From positions 310,001 to 374,000 of the forward strand of contig CANTUQ010000021.1 of the NCBI GenBank assembly GCA_947683425.1: a stretch of 64,000 nucleotides of DNA, written 5' to 3'. Shown here piece after piece: positions 1 to 11,278 of the stretch. The DNA comes from Excoecaria cochinchinensis. Its lineage: Eukaryota; Streptophyta; Magnoliopsida; Malpighiales; Euphorbiaceae. The notes below the pieces were generated by a model. That model ran no database searches. It was not told the DNA's origin and saw only the letters and a list, made by a program, of their open reading frames with translations. The number at the start of each line of letters is the position of its first letter. Position 1 is the stretch's first letter. The position numbers were made by a program, and so were the translations under genes.

Positions 1-1679
1 AAATGTACAAAATAAAATAATGAACAAAATTAAATTAAATGAACAAACTAACCAATATATTAATTAGACTAATCAACCAAATAAATCAAAGAAATAACAA
101 GGATAAAAATATAAAGTGAAGAATGGAAGGCATGTAGACAAAATGAAGTGGCCCCACATGACCAATGCATGAACATCAAGAGAAAAGAGAAAAAAGATGG
201 CCACTGTTCACGTGGCCATCATGCAAACAAAAGGGAAAAAATAATAACAATTGGTTAACAATTTGATTTAGTTGACAAACTAGGATTATTAAATTAAAAA
301 TGCAAGATTGGCATGTTTAATTGATTATTTACATGTTATCACAATGAACATAAATATTTACATGGCAAAGAAAACAATCAAAATCAAACATATTAAATAA
401 TTACATGTTAAAATAATACATGTTAAGAATAATAAGAAATCGAAGCAAAACAAATTAATTGCATGCTAAAAATAAGAAATCATGGTAAAATAAATTAATT
501 ATATGTTAAGAATAAGAAATCATGACAAAAGAAATTACTTGATTACATGTTAGAAATAAAATCAATAAAACAATATTTACATGAACGAAATAATAAATAA
601 TAATAGAATAAGATAAATAAATAATTAGTTCGGAGCCCAGAAAATTTACCCTCAGATTTGGATTCGATGGAATAATGATGATTTTCTTGGAAAATTCCTC
701 AAACAAATGATTTAGCAATGAAATTAATTCCTTTCGTTTATGGAGAAAACAAAGAAACTAATTTGGATGCTTAAAAGATTGAAATTGATTTGAAAGTGAA
801 AATTAATTCCTTTTGTTTATAGAGAAAATAAAGAAATTAATTTGAATGCTTCAAAGATTGAAAATTGATTTGAAAGTGAAAATTAATTCCCTTTTGAAAA
901 TTGATTTGAAAGTGAAAATTAATGCTTCAAAGAAATTAATTAGAGTAATTAAAAATTGAAAATTGAATTTTCAATCTCATATAATCCTTGTTAATTTAAG
1001 AAATGGAAATATGAAATTTTTTGAAGAAAAATCAAAGAAGAAGAAAAGAACAAGCTCTCAAAAATCTGATGTGACAAATAATGGAGGCCCCCCTAGGTTT
1101 TTTCATCTCAAAATATTTATATGATGGAAAAATAAAACCCTAATTTTATTAGGAAAAGAAATTTTATTTTTAATTCAATTTCCTGCCTTTTTTAATGATA
1201 AAATAAACTTTTATTTATTAATTATCTAAGAAAATGATTTAGAATTTAATTTGGACTCAAAAACCTCAATTTGGGTGAAAAATCACGTTTTGGGGCAAAA
1301 ATCGGCTGAAAACGGTGGAAATCGGCGAAATCTGGGCACAGGGGGCGAGAACGGGCGCGGAGCATCGCGTGGCACTCAGTGCGAGCGTGCGCGCGCAGCG
1401 CTGGGGGCGCCCGCCCCCACCGCGGCCGCCGCAATGGTCCGAAATTTTTTTTTTAAAATTTTAAATTGAAACTTTTTGACCTAAAATTATTACTTTCAAA
1501 CACATTTTTATTTTTTAATTTTTAAAATATATATTTTTTATTTATTTATTTTTTTTATTCTTTTAAAAAAGCAAATTTTCACCAGAAAATCATCACTTTC
1601 AATATTTTTGCCTGTTAACGGGCATCTAATCATTATTGGGTAACCCTGGTTTAAACTGTTTCGGGACCCGGTGTCTACA
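1..1679 (-). mobile_element. Ogre/Tat-type LTR, start half, cut by window edge
   Basis: Read on the minus strand, this begins at 1679 with TGTAGACACCGGGTCCCGA and continues into a 'GCCCGTTAACAGGCAAAAA' stretch. Both match the starts of the Ogre-type LTRs at 33918 and 47442. Further in, the 'aaatctgagggtaaat' leader motif (about 635-665) also matches those LTRs. The rest is AT-rich with degenerate repeats of 'gaaaattaattcc' near 780-920. The far end lies outside the window. The polypurine tract that normally adjoins the LTR start is absent after 1679, so this is either a solo LTR or a 5' LTR. No open frame here is credible as a gene. Confidence 0.75.
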
Positions 1680-1920
1680 GTGGGTCTCACCTGGGCCCAT
1701 TTTTCACCGAAGTAAATAATTTTGCTTACTGCTTCGGCCATTTTGGACTCGTTTGACCTCCGATTGATACAAAATTTACGCCTACGGACTCATCTTAACG
1801 ATCTCTATCCAATGGTCAAATAAAATATTTTTCGATTTCGGGAACTACTATTCATCCCGGAAGCACTATTCAATCTAGAAAAATATTATTTACGAGTAAT
1901 TCGTTATTGGGGCTATTACA
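1680..1920 (-). mobile_element. Possible start of a second minus-strand LTR (TGTAATAGCCCC)
   Basis: On the minus strand the block begins TGTAATAGCCCCAATAACG at 1920, which resembles plant gypsy LTR starts (TGTAATACCCC at 14178). It is cut at 1679/1680 by the Ogre-type LTR. The assignment rests only on the terminal motif and on the sharp change of sequence at both sides. It could instead be flanking DNA. Confidence 0.3.
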
Positions 1921-3428
1921 AGAATAGAAAATATGGTTAAATATGATATTAAGAAAGGAAATGTATATTTTTTGCCCTTAGTTTGCTGGTAGTAAATTAG
2001 AAGTATAAGATTTAATTGGCTAACCATAGGGAAACTTACCATAGTTTGAGTTATGGCAGCTTGTATATGTGTAGGCCAATGATGGTCTACAACCTTATAC
2101 AGCTTTTTACAAGATATATGGCACTGTGTATATGGCATTAGTGGTCCCTCGGGGTCCCCCTTTGATGTTATTGACCTGTGGGGTCCACATTCTGCATATC
2201 CAGTTCAAGAATTTCTACCAGATACTACTAGGGACAAACACATAGTATTAGTCAAAAATAATAAAATTAAGGAAAGAATAATAAGAAAAAATGACTAGTA
2301 TTGATTAATATAAAAGTTTAGGGACCAGAAAGAAACTTTTATGTAAATAACAGTAAGTTGGTATTTTTGGTGGTATAAAAGTAAATATAAGTTAAATGGA
2401 GATATTAGAGGCAAAATAATAAATTTAGAAAGTAATAAGGGTGAAAATCTAAAAAGTTAAAGGATTAAGGGTAAAAAGGTAAAAATAAGAAGTAGAAATT
2501 AATAAAGTGTGAATAATGGGAAGTTTGGTATATTAAGAACAATTAAGGGCAAATTGGTAAATTTAGCAATTATAGGGACTAAAATATAATTTACCAACTA
2601 TAGATAAATTTGGTATTAAAATTGCAATTTGATCACAATATAGTAGTCATTTTATGGAATTAATAATGATAAGAAGCATAATAATAATAATAAAGTGATA
2701 GTAAAAGAATAATAAATAAATAAAAAGAAAATATATAATGACTTATACTAGAAATAATTAAATTAGTGTGGAGTATTATAAATGTACATAAAAATTTTAA
2801 TATAAGAATTAATATAAGGATATATGCCTGTGTGTGTTTATTCAAGAAATTTTTAAATAGAGCATTGCTTAGTGCATGGTTTTTACTACGCGTAGGTTTG
2901 GAGCGAGGAGCTGGCATGTTCCACACAAAGCAATGATTAGGCCAGATCGAAGTTTAATTTTGGGTTGATGGTGTATAAAATATTTTAGGCATGTATATGT
3001 ATTAAAGAATGGACCTGTTAATATAAAATAGTTTTGTATTGTAAAATATAGTGTTAGGATATATGTGTATATTATGTGAATTTAACTGATATATATTTAT
3101 ATTATGAAATATGTTGTGGAATGTATTGATATATTGGAGTTTGGGCATTTGATGTTGTGACTTGTGGAATTGTTGGAGGTTGATATGGACGAAGTGTTTA
3201 TATTAGGAGTGTGATTTTCATATGTGCATGAGGGTTAGAATATGAGTGTAGTCGTTATGCTGCCAAATTTTTTTACCAAATGAATAGTAACACGGGACAG
3301 TTATGTCCATGCTGACAAAAAAAAATATTGCATAGTTATTTAAGTAACAAAAAGGGCATTAAAGAATATACGCTAGAAAATAGGAACTAAGTTATTTGTG
3401 ATACTCGTTGCTCGTATTAAGTGTTACA
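1921..3428 (+). mobile_element. Tekay-like LTR, 5'-truncated, ending GTGTTACA before a primer site
   Basis: The right end is 'gtgttaca' at 3421-3428, followed after 7 nt by a tRNA-Met primer site, so this is a 5' LTR whose promoter half is missing. It shares phrases with the LTR ending at 9097, for example 'gcccttagtttgctggtagtaaat' against 'gcccttaatgatctggtagtaaat', and long A-rich tracts of the 'gggactaaaatataattt' kind. A structured block at 1986-2221 is closed by CTGGTAG(t)AAAT pairing with ATTTCTACCAG. Confidence 0.65.
1986..2221 (+). other. Predicted multi-branched RNA fold, divergent version
   Basis: CTGGTAG (1986-1992) plus AAAT (1994-1997) pair with ATTTCTACCAG (2211-2221), with one bulged base. 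The block sits where other Tekay LTRs have the AGTGGATA/TATCCACT fold, but the stem sequence is unrelated. Inner hairpins are weaker than in younger copies. Confidence 0.45.
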
Positions 3429-3435
3429 TTTCTAG

Positions 3436-3447
3436 TGGTATCAGAGC
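3436..3447 (+). other. Primer binding site, initiator tRNA-Met type
   Basis: TGGTATCAGAGC is the classic plant retrotransposon primer site, complementary to the 3' end of initiator tRNA-Met. It lies 7 nt after the LTR end at 3428. Only about 140 nt of internal sequence follows before unrelated DNA. Confidence 0.85.
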
Positions 3448-3588
3448 AGGTTTAGGTGGTTTTAGGACAGAAGATATTATAATAAAGATGAAGTGATACA
3501 TATAAATGCAAAGAATGAGTATTGGTGATTAAGGCGATTATAAGAATAAGGAAAGTAAAGAAGCACCTTGTGTACCCATCAAGTACTC

Positions 3589-3840
3589 CACTTCAGAAAA
3601 ATAGGGAATTAGCGATGAGAATTTCCATCGCTAATATGGAAAATTCCGTTGTTAATTGATTTTAGCGACAGAATGACTAACCGTCGCAAATAGCTCTGTC
3701 ATAAGGAATTTTGCTACTAAAACATAAAACCATCGCTAAATAAAAAATATTCCGTCGCTAAATAACACCTAAAATTAGTCGCTTTAAATATTAAAAATTT
3801 ATTAGCAACAAAAAATTCCGTCCCTAAAATTATTAAAATT
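3589..3840 (+). mobile_element. CACTA-like transposon end (fragment)
   Basis: It starts CACTTCAGAAAAATAGGG, close to plant CACTA termini. Subterminal inverted motifs follow, such as 'ttagcgatgag' with 'catcgctaat', and several degenerate 'ccgtcgctaaa' copies to about 3820. This subterminal pattern is common in plant CACTA elements. No opposite terminus and no transposase were found, so it is one end or a remnant. Confidence 0.5.
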
Positions 3841-3981
3841 TTATTATTATTTTCAATTTAATTTTTTATTATTATTATTACATCCAAAATTTAATTTATG
3901 TAAATAATAATTATGCAATATTATTAACAATACTATTAATTTAAAATTTTAATATTATAGAAATACATTAAATTGTACAAT

Positions 3982-4200
3982 TAGGGGTGTGCAAATAGTT
4001 GGTTCGATTTTAGACCGAACTGAATAGACCAAAAACCGAACTTATTTTCAATAAAATAAAACCATTTAAAATAACTAAAAGAAAAATAACATACATAAAT
4101 TTTCATATTATGTTCCTAATAAATACTAAGCAAAATTATATTAAAAATAAATACAACATAAATTTTGATTAATAATACATTTAATCTCCTTCGATCTTGG
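3982..4200 (+). mobile_element. hAT-like miniature element end (fragment)
   Basis: 'TAGGGGTGTGCAAAT' followed by 'ttcgattttagaccgaac' resembles the terminus and subterminal region of plant hAT MITEs. The matching inverted end was not seen, and the right border is a guess. Confidence 0.35.
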
Positions 4201-4240
4201 TATAATATCTTTCCTCTTTAAATTTTTAAATGTTGCCTAT

Positions 4241-4400
4241 GATTTCGTAGCTTGATTGGTTTCAGACTAATTTTGCGTCTCACCTTGAGTGATGAGAGTT
4301 TGAGTCTCACCTTAAATAGAGACCTAAAATCAAAAAAAATAAAAATAAGCAAACTAGCAATAAATGTAGATTACACAGCAAACCCAAATGAATTAATCTC
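4241..4400 (+). mobile_element. tRNA-derived SINE-like sequence
   Basis: A box A-like motif (TAGCTTGATTGGT, 4248-4260) and a box B-like motif (GTTTGAGTCTC, 4298-4308) are spaced as in tRNA-derived SINEs. An A-rich tail follows (about 4325-4350). There is no second copy in the window and target duplications are not clear. Confidence 0.35.
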
Positions 4401-4570
4401 CAAAAATTAATAATAAGAACAAAGTAGTATAATAATAATTATGTTTTAATAGTATTTATGGATAGGGACTTCTAACATACAAATTAACCTATATTTCTTC
4501 TGCTTATGCAATTCTAGTACCAATTCATCAAATGCAAGATACTCTTTTCAATAATAAAAATAAAACTGCC

Positions 4571-4655
<85 letters not shown>
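4571..4655. repeat. (AAT)n microsatellite
   Basis: About 28 uninterrupted ATA/TAA units. Its minus-strand translation gives a poly-tyrosine run that is not a real protein. Similar tracts elsewhere in the window lie inside Ogre-type LTRs, so this may mark another decayed LTR. Confidence 0.95.
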
Positions 4656-4656
<1 letters not shown>

Positions 4657-5599
4657 TTACCCTCACCGGAGCTCCACCGGTGGATGACACCACCACCGAA
4701 ATGAAGACCGGAGCATTTGGAGTCACACGTTGGTGGTCACATGCCTGAAGGAGGTGCCGTTTGGCCGAAAATGGCATCTGCAGCTTCGGCGCTCCTCTCT
4801 CTGCTCTGCCTGCTACCAGAGAGTAAGGAGGAATGGAGGGTACCGACCAAAGCATCTCAGCTTGATGAGCCATCTGCCACTATCTCGTGACCCCACCAGT
4901 CACTAGAGTTTGCTGAAATTTGCGATGGAACCATCGATTTCTCTCTCCTGATCACCATGTGAAATGCTTCTATTTGACAGTATTTGAATTCTGGCTATAA
5001 TGGCCTGAATACCGAGTCAGTAGTGATCAGTGAAATCTATAGAGTTGATAGTGTGAATTTCATATGAAAATATCAGCTATTGTGTCTTACAAGACAGTAG
5101 AGGAGAAAGGTTAAACGTTCTTGAGTCAGGGAAGCCCCTTAATGGGTGACCTCCTGAGAAGCTAGTAGAGAAAAATATTTTATTGGACCAGTGAAAATTA
5201 CAAGTTATAAGGAGTTTGGTGGTATAATTTTGAGTAAAAATGACGTCAGATAGGTCCTTAAAAGTCAAACTGAGGAAAAGCCTCTAGTTCGGTTCAATAG
5301 TAACCAAGGTTGACTGAACTTTGATCGAATTTTTAAAAATGGTAAATGAGATTAAAATGGTGTAGTGTGGGAAGTGTAAAGGATTAAAATAATTTTTAGA
5401 AATTTTTGATAGTATTAAATTAGTGATTTACAGCAGAACCAAAAAGGGTTGAATCAAACAGGTTGAAGTGAATCAGGCCCCACATGAACTCCGATTGAGC
5501 TAAAAATTTGTAGGGAGACTATTTTCCATATTTTTATAAGGATGGAATTAGTTTGGAGTAAAAATAAATTGAGGAACACATATTTACCATAAAACAGTG
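4656..5599. other. Unassigned intergenic stretch
   Basis: There is a moderately GC-rich start ('accggagctccaccggtgg', partly resembling the sequence beside the (AAT)n tracts at 57660 and 58330), then AT-rich DNA. No credible gene, terminal repeat or repeat unit was recognised. Part of it may be the beginning of the LTR that ends at 9097. Confidence 0.4.
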
Positions 5600-5678
5600 G
5601 AAACTAGCCTAAAAACCGAAAATTGGTTCAAACCGGTTCAACCACTTTGGTTGGACCTGGTTTAGTTAAATTTTAGCT

Positions 5679-5685
5679 TATATAA
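5679..5685 (+). promoter_or_regulatory. LTR TATA box
   Basis: TATATAA sits about 25-30 nt before a CT-rich leader, the usual plant LTR promoter arrangement. Confidence 0.55.
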
Positions 5686-6984
5686 GGCCACACAAAGCCA
5701 AATTTCTCTAGAGAAATCTAGCAGCCTCCACCTCTTTCTTCTCCCTTCCTTGGCCGAATTGTCCTCCTTGGTTTCTTCTCCATTTTTCTTCATTTCTCTT
5801 CACATCTCTCCCCAAATCCAAGACTCCTAAGTAAATTTCAACTCCTCTACAACATGGTGATGGTGATTGAAGTCCATTTGGTGGGCTAGAAGTGGGAAAA
5901 AGCAAGTGACAAAGGTTATGTGCTAAAAATGAGGTAAGTGATTTAGAGTTCTATAATTTGATTTAAAGGTTTCAATAGATATTATAAGATATTTAGAATA
6001 TGTTTATGTAGTTATATTGCAAAAGGGAAGCAAAATAATCATGGTTTCTTTGGATTGTATATTCTGCCACATGATAAAATCAAAGGAGGTGATTGTTTTT
6101 CAAGGAGTAAAGGAATGAAAAGCGTGTTTAAGATGTGAAGAGTAAGGAAATAAGGTTAGTGGATACAATATCCTCCTTTTTCCATGTTAAAAGTATAATT
6201 TTTTTTATTATATTTAAACTTAAAAGTATGAGAAATATGTATGTTTAATTTAATTAAACCATATAGCCATGTTAGGGAAGGTTAATAATGATGTTTTGAA
6301 TGCTTAGATTTAAAACATAAAACTTTGGTGGAGTTTTCACACATGGGCCGAATGGTATACCTAGGTTTACTTCATGTATACTTGATTGTTACGGTTTATA
6401 AATGATGTTTAGATAATGTTTAACATGGTATCTAATTAAAGAAATGGTTAAAGCAAGAAAAAGTGAAGTTAATATGGAAGTAAGGTTTAGGCCGAATGGT
6501 ATTTAATATGGAAATCATGTATGTTTTGTGATAAAATACTAAAATAAAGTATATCTAAGTAATTTATCATGTAGTATAGCTAAATGAGTGATTATAGTAA
6601 AAAGAATAAATTGTAGTGAATGAAAGTTAACTTGGCCGAATGGTGATCATGTTTTAAAGGATGTGTAATTTGATTATTTATTAAGAATAATGGCATAAAA
6701 TGAATAAAGAATGAAAAATAAGTGTATGTGAGTTTATTTGAAATTAATGGAGGAACATTGTATATATTAAAGTGTGATATTGTATTATGTTTACCATGAA
6801 AATGATAGAATATGTGTATATTTAAGTGAACTTATGGTATGGATGAAGTTTATATTGAATATTGAGTGTATTGAAATGGAATTAATAGAAAAAGAATGAA
6901 AAGGAAGTGAAACTGTATTGTATTGCTTGATATTGTGGAGGTTATCTCATTTGATATATGAAGTGGAAAAATGAATTGAATGAT

Positions 6985-7330
6985 GATTGTGCCTTGCCCT
7001 TAATGATCTGGTAGTAAATCTACTTCAGGATATAAATGGCTAGCCATAGGGACGTCAGTGCATGTCGCGGTAGCAAGTCTTGGCGACTTGCAATTGTAGA
7101 CTATTGACAGTCTACTTACAAATGTCAGTGTAGTGTAAAGTGTAAGTGTAGTGTCGTCGGAGTGTAATTTGGCACCCTAGTGGCCACTCCGACCCTCCAA
7201 AGTGTAATTTGCCCCTCTAGTGGCCACTCTGATACTACCAAAGAGTAATTTGGCCCCCTAGTGGCCACTTCAGTAGGTTAGGATTAGAGAGCCCAGTCCC
7301 GCATATTCAGTCTAGTGATAACTACTGCGT
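6985..7330 (+). other. Hairpin cluster in LTR leader
   Basis: Successive stems can be read directly: GCAAGTC/GACTTGC (7073-7091), GTAGACT/AGTCTAC (7096-7115), and three copies of a block with the palindrome CTAGTGGCCACT. In these, flanking bases co-vary (GGAGTG with CACTCC, AGAGT with ACTCT). It corresponds in position to the multi-branched fold of the other Tekay LTRs. Confidence 0.5.
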
Positions 7331-9097
7331 GATACTAGGGGCAAATTAAGAAAAATGAAAAGAAATGAAATAAAATGAGATTATTTGAGAAATGCCGTGA
7401 AAAATGGTAATAATGGAAAAATGAACAATTAAATGATTATATATGTAATTAAGGATAAAATAAGATAAGATAAGGATAAGGATAAGAATAAGATAAGATA
7501 AGATAAGGATAAGATAAGATAAGATAAGGACTAAAATGAAATTTGACTTAAAAATGGTACCCTAATGACTAAATGGTAATTATGAAAAATATTAAGGGCA
7601 TTATGGTAAATATTTAATTAAATTGATTAAAATAATGATAAATAAGAAAATAAGTGAAGATGGAACTAAAATGAAAGAAAAAGAAAGTTAGGTGTAAAAA
7701 AGTAATTTTACACTTAATACATAAAAACAGAGTAAGTTAAATGAACTGTGTAACTAAAATGATAATAGTGTAAGGAAATCGAAATATAGGGACTAAAAGG
7801 TAATTTGGCTTAAAAGTAGTAAATTAGGGACTAAAATGTAATTTTGTAGGTTAGAAAATAAATAAGATGGAAAATAAGTGTAAATAAGGGCATTTTGATA
7901 TTTAAGAGAAAGTAAGGGACATGATCGTAATTATTGAAAAAGATGAGGACCTAGATGTAATTTTTGAAATTGTAAGGTTAATTGAAGTACTAAAATGTAA
8001 ATAGTTAGTAATTTGACTATATGGATAAATAAATGACTTTTAACGATGAATATAGTGTTTAATTGTAATTATTGAATAAGTGTAAATGTAAAACATGTGG
8101 AAAATGAATTAAATGAGAGAATAAGGGTAGAAAATGGTATAATTGTAATTATAAGATAGTGAAGGGTAAAATCATAAATTGATAAAAGTTTAAGGACCTA
8201 ATTGTAAATTTATAATAGTAAGGCTAATTAGGGGAATGAAGTGTAATTAATTAATAACGTAGGCATTAATGGCATAATTGATAATTAGTGAATAAATAAT
8301 CAAGGATTATAGAATATTGTTGTATAAATAATTATTAAATGTATAATAGTTTTAGTTGATTTATATATGATGAATATGTATGTGTGTAAAACTTAACTAA
8401 GTTTAAGATAATAAAGTAATTGTAAATAAGTGACAATTAAGGGAAAAAGGGTAAATTAGTGGCATTATTGTAAAGGAATGGAAGTAAGGACTTAAATATA
8501 ATTAACCGTAATAAGGTAATTGATAAACTTATTGTTAAATTAATATTATTGTTAAGAGTATTGGTATAATTAATAGAGACACGGATAATAGAATTTGAAA
8601 TGTCAAAGTATAGTGATAGAAAAGACAACACAGGATATAAGAATGATAAATGATCAAGGTAAGTAATTAATGTTTAAAAGATATGATTACGGAAATAAGT
8701 TGATTGTGCATGCATGCAGTTATAGTATAGAAAATTTAGAATATGTATCCACCACTGGGCATTCCAAATGCTTAGCGTGTAGTATTGTTACTGCGTGCAA
8801 GTTATAGAAAGAAAAGAAGTTGTAGTGGCCGATGTTACTGATGATCGAAAGAATTTACGGGACAGCAAGAATAATGATATATGCATGGCATGTATACGAC
8901 TGCAATGGATGAACACAAGGTTATACAAGTTAAGTATAATAATAGTGTATTAGTGTAATTGTTATGTTATTGTATATGTATGATTGTGGCTGTAGAAAAA
9001 AAAAATTCTATTGAATCTATTGAGTGCATTACGGTGTGTTTCAGTGAAGTGTTGTGACATTCGATATTCGTACCATTTACGGGTATAAGGTGTTACA

Positions 9098-9140
9098 CTG
9101 GCACTTCACATGGTAGGCAGGTTTTCTTGACAACCGTGTG
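9098..9140 (+). mobile_element. Left remnant of an LTR with ACACGG-type inverted repeats
   Basis: 'ttcacatggtaggcagg...gacaaccgtgtg' aligns with the last unit of the array in the LTR at 31447 (32655-32692). The sequence resumes at 24322 after the solo LTR, so it is the host of the 9141-24316 insertion. Confidence 0.7.
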
Positions 9141-9698
9141 TGTAACAACCCAAAAAGGGCCTAGTCGGAGTTTGCGTGCTAAGTCGAAAAATTAAGGGTA
9201 TTTCGGTAATTTGAGCATGAGAAATTTGGATAATATGGACATAATTGCAAAATTAATTAAGAATGTTAAGTGAAGCAATTATCTAGTGTGTGTGTGGTGT
9301 TTGGTAATAAGGATGTAAAGTATTTAATAAGAAGTTATTTAGTGTGGGTTGTGTATGGTACTATGTAAAGAGAAGTCAAAGTGGATTCTTTGGTCCAATT
9401 GGATCATGCCATGTGGACCAAGGGGATTGAGGCATGTGGCTTGAGGTTGGTGAGAGCAATTAATGGGATTGAAAGAGATAGAGGGAGTGGCAGATTTTCT
9501 TGCTTCCCGTAGAAGCTATCTCCTCCCCTCCTTATTTTCTTGCCTCCCGTAGAAGCTATCTCCTCCCCTCCTTCTTGCTCTTCCGTTCTCTTGCTCTCTC
9601 TCTTCCTCATTTCATTGTTTTTCTTTTCCTTTTCTCTTGGTGTTCTTCATGATTTGAGTGGGTTTTTGCTGAGTTATGGAGCTGGTTCAAGTGGTAAG
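9141..9698 (+). mobile_element. Solo Tekay LTR, left part (continues 22390-24316)
   Basis: It starts TGTAACAACCCAAAAAGGG at 9141. The flanking GTGTG (9136-9140) is repeated at 24317-24321 after the LTR end GTGTTACA, so this is an LTR with an intact 5-bp target duplication and no internal region. Removing the nested element gives an LTR of about 2.48 kb. A 40-bp direct repeat lies in the CT-rich leader (9495-9574). The LTR is interrupted at GTAAG (9694-9698) by the complete element. Confidence 0.85.
9495..9574 (+). repeat. Two tandem 40-bp copies in the LTR leader
   Basis: The unit begins 'ttttcttgc(t/c)tcccgtag' and occurs at 9495-9534 and 9535-9574 with one or two differences, in the pyrimidine-rich leader. 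Confidence 0.9.
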
Positions 9699-10099
9699 TG
9701 TAACACCCCCTTCCCATACGTAGGCGATCCCATCCGATAAGGAGTGAGATGCCGTATGGGTAAAGGTGCCACCAAGCAAGTACAAAGTATAACATATATT
9801 CATTCATAACATACATTCAGAAAATACAGAATAATTAAAAACTTTACATGCAGAAAGCAAAAGCTGATCATGCATTACTATAATTAAACTATTACAATAA
9901 TGATCTGATCAACAAGCTGATACAAATAATATTACATATACAAAATATAGATACAAAAGTGGAAGCTGAAACAAAACTGATACATGAGAGTTCTATACAA
10001 AAAGAATCATCACTGATACAAAATTAAGCCCTACACTAAACTCTTCTGTGTTGACTTGATGACGGCGACTCTCTCAAAGCAAAACTCCTTCCGCACCTG

Positions 10100-10140
10100 C
10101 ACGGGTAAAAACACCGTGCTAAGCGATAAACGCTTAGTGG
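10100..10140 (-). other. Twin hairpin (3' LTR copy)
   Basis: Minus-strand CTAAGCG-TTTAT-CGCTTAG is followed directly by CACGG...CCGTG and then CAG|GTGCGG. The same pair occurs in all other complete Tekay LTRs here. Confidence 0.7.
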
Positions 10141-10389
10141 GGAAACACACATAAATAATGGACGGCCATTCACAATGGTCGTCAAGGCATAACACATTCA
10201 CAATGGCAGAATGCAAAGGCTATAACATAATCCATAAAAACATGCTCATATTTAAAAGCCATACAATTAGTATCTCATAATTGTATCCATTCCAGAATAA
10301 TCCAACATAAGTTTCATCATTAAACTCATTCAGACAATCCATTCATAGCCAGATCAGATCAGAACAATTCCCTTAACATTTAAAGAACA

Positions 10390-10663
10390 CCTGCTGACTC
10401 TAGATAGTGGATAACGAGTGTACTGAAGGTACCTTACGGGTACGAATCGAATACTGAGGGTACCTCACAGGTACAAGTCAAATGTTATTTTATTTATCAA
10501 AACATGTTATTCATATACTGAGGGGACCTTAAACAAGATCCTAATACTGAAGGGTTCGCGAGGAACCAAACGGGGACCTGATCAGGGTCTAAACTGAACT
10601 GAGGGCTGCAGCTAAAGACTCTATTAGGCATGCCTAACTATCCACTTACTTGACTCTAGCAGG
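10390..10663 (-). other. Multi-branched fold, 3' LTR copy
   Basis: The outer stem is CCTGCT with AGCAGG (10390-10395, 10658-10663). The inner closing stem is AGTGGATA with TATCCACT (10406-10413, 10639-10646). Between them lie hairpins AGGCATGCCT, GCTGCAGC, the GGACC/GGTCC hairpin around TGATCA, GGTTCC-TCGC-GAACC, GGATCTTG/TAAGGTCC and GTACC repeats. Confidence 0.65.
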
Positions 10664-10867
10664 CTAGGCGACATTCAATTCACATTTCAGAGTACAGAAT
10701 ATAATTTATCAGAAATTCATGATATTATTTATACCAAAGCATATAAAAGTATGGCATGCATTATACCACAATATAAATCCATACAGAAGAAACACCCGAT
10801 TCATTTCTGAGTCAAAAGCTGGGAAAAATTCGGAAAAAAGAGCAAAACGGGGAAACGGCCGAGATTG

Positions 10868-11278
10868 GCTAGTCACAAGGCGTGACTGGCCTCCTCACAG
10901 GGCAGGTCACGCGACGTGACTGAGGGTCACGTCTCGTGACTTGCTCTGCTCCTCGCGGATCACGTCTCGTCTCCCGCTGATCACGCGACGTGATCTCGCA
11001 GATCACGCGGCGCTCTCGCAGGTCACGCGACGTGACTGGACGTCACGTCTCGTGACTTGCTTCTCTCTTCAACAGATCACGCGACACGCCTACACTCAGC
11101 CGGTCACGAGGCGTGACGGGGAGTCACGTCTCGTGACTTGCTTCATTTCAGCTGGTCACGAGTTGTGACAGGCAACCACAACTCGTGACCGGCCTCAAGC
11201 TGGCAGGTCACGAGGCGTGACCTGAGGTCACGTCTCATGACTTGCCTCTCTTTTTGGCGAGTCACGTGACACTGATCT
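10868..11278 (-). repeat. Palindrome array, GTCACG-NNN-CGTGAC type (3' LTR)
   Basis: A dozen or more 15-bp inverted repeats of the form GTCACG-N3-CGTGAC (centres such as CGA, TCT, AGG) occur in pairs spaced 5 bp apart, with 17-20 bp between pairs. This copy has one unit more than the 5' LTR (20 bp, near 11200-11240). Short frames predicted through it are by-products of the repeats. Confidence 0.9.

Larger units (their letters stand above)
5600..9097 (+). mobile_element. Tekay-like LTR (left edge unresolved)
   Basis: The layout is that of a Tekay LTR: TATA box at 5679, CT-rich leader about 5705-5860, a GAG|GTAAGTG donor-like motif at 5931-5940, hairpin cluster about 6985-7330, and an A-rich tail ending 'aaggtgttaca' at 9097. 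No TGTAACACCC start was found upstream, so the 5' edge is approximate. No primer site follows 9097. The next base is inside another LTR, which implies truncation or nested insertion. Short 'gataag' repeats occur at 7455-7530. Confidence 0.6.

Noticed and set aside
3436..3447. tRNA gene suggested by the tRNA-Met complement
   Set aside because: It is only the 12-nt primer site next to an LTR end. No tRNA body is present.
4514..4873. Open frame with a long tyrosine run
   Set aside because: The run comes from the (AAT)n microsatellite read on the minus strand, and the rest has no family resemblance.
10868..11278. CRISPR-like spaced palindromes
   Set aside because: Units are 15 bp with irregular short spacers that are themselves repeated, inside a plant LTR and without cas genes.
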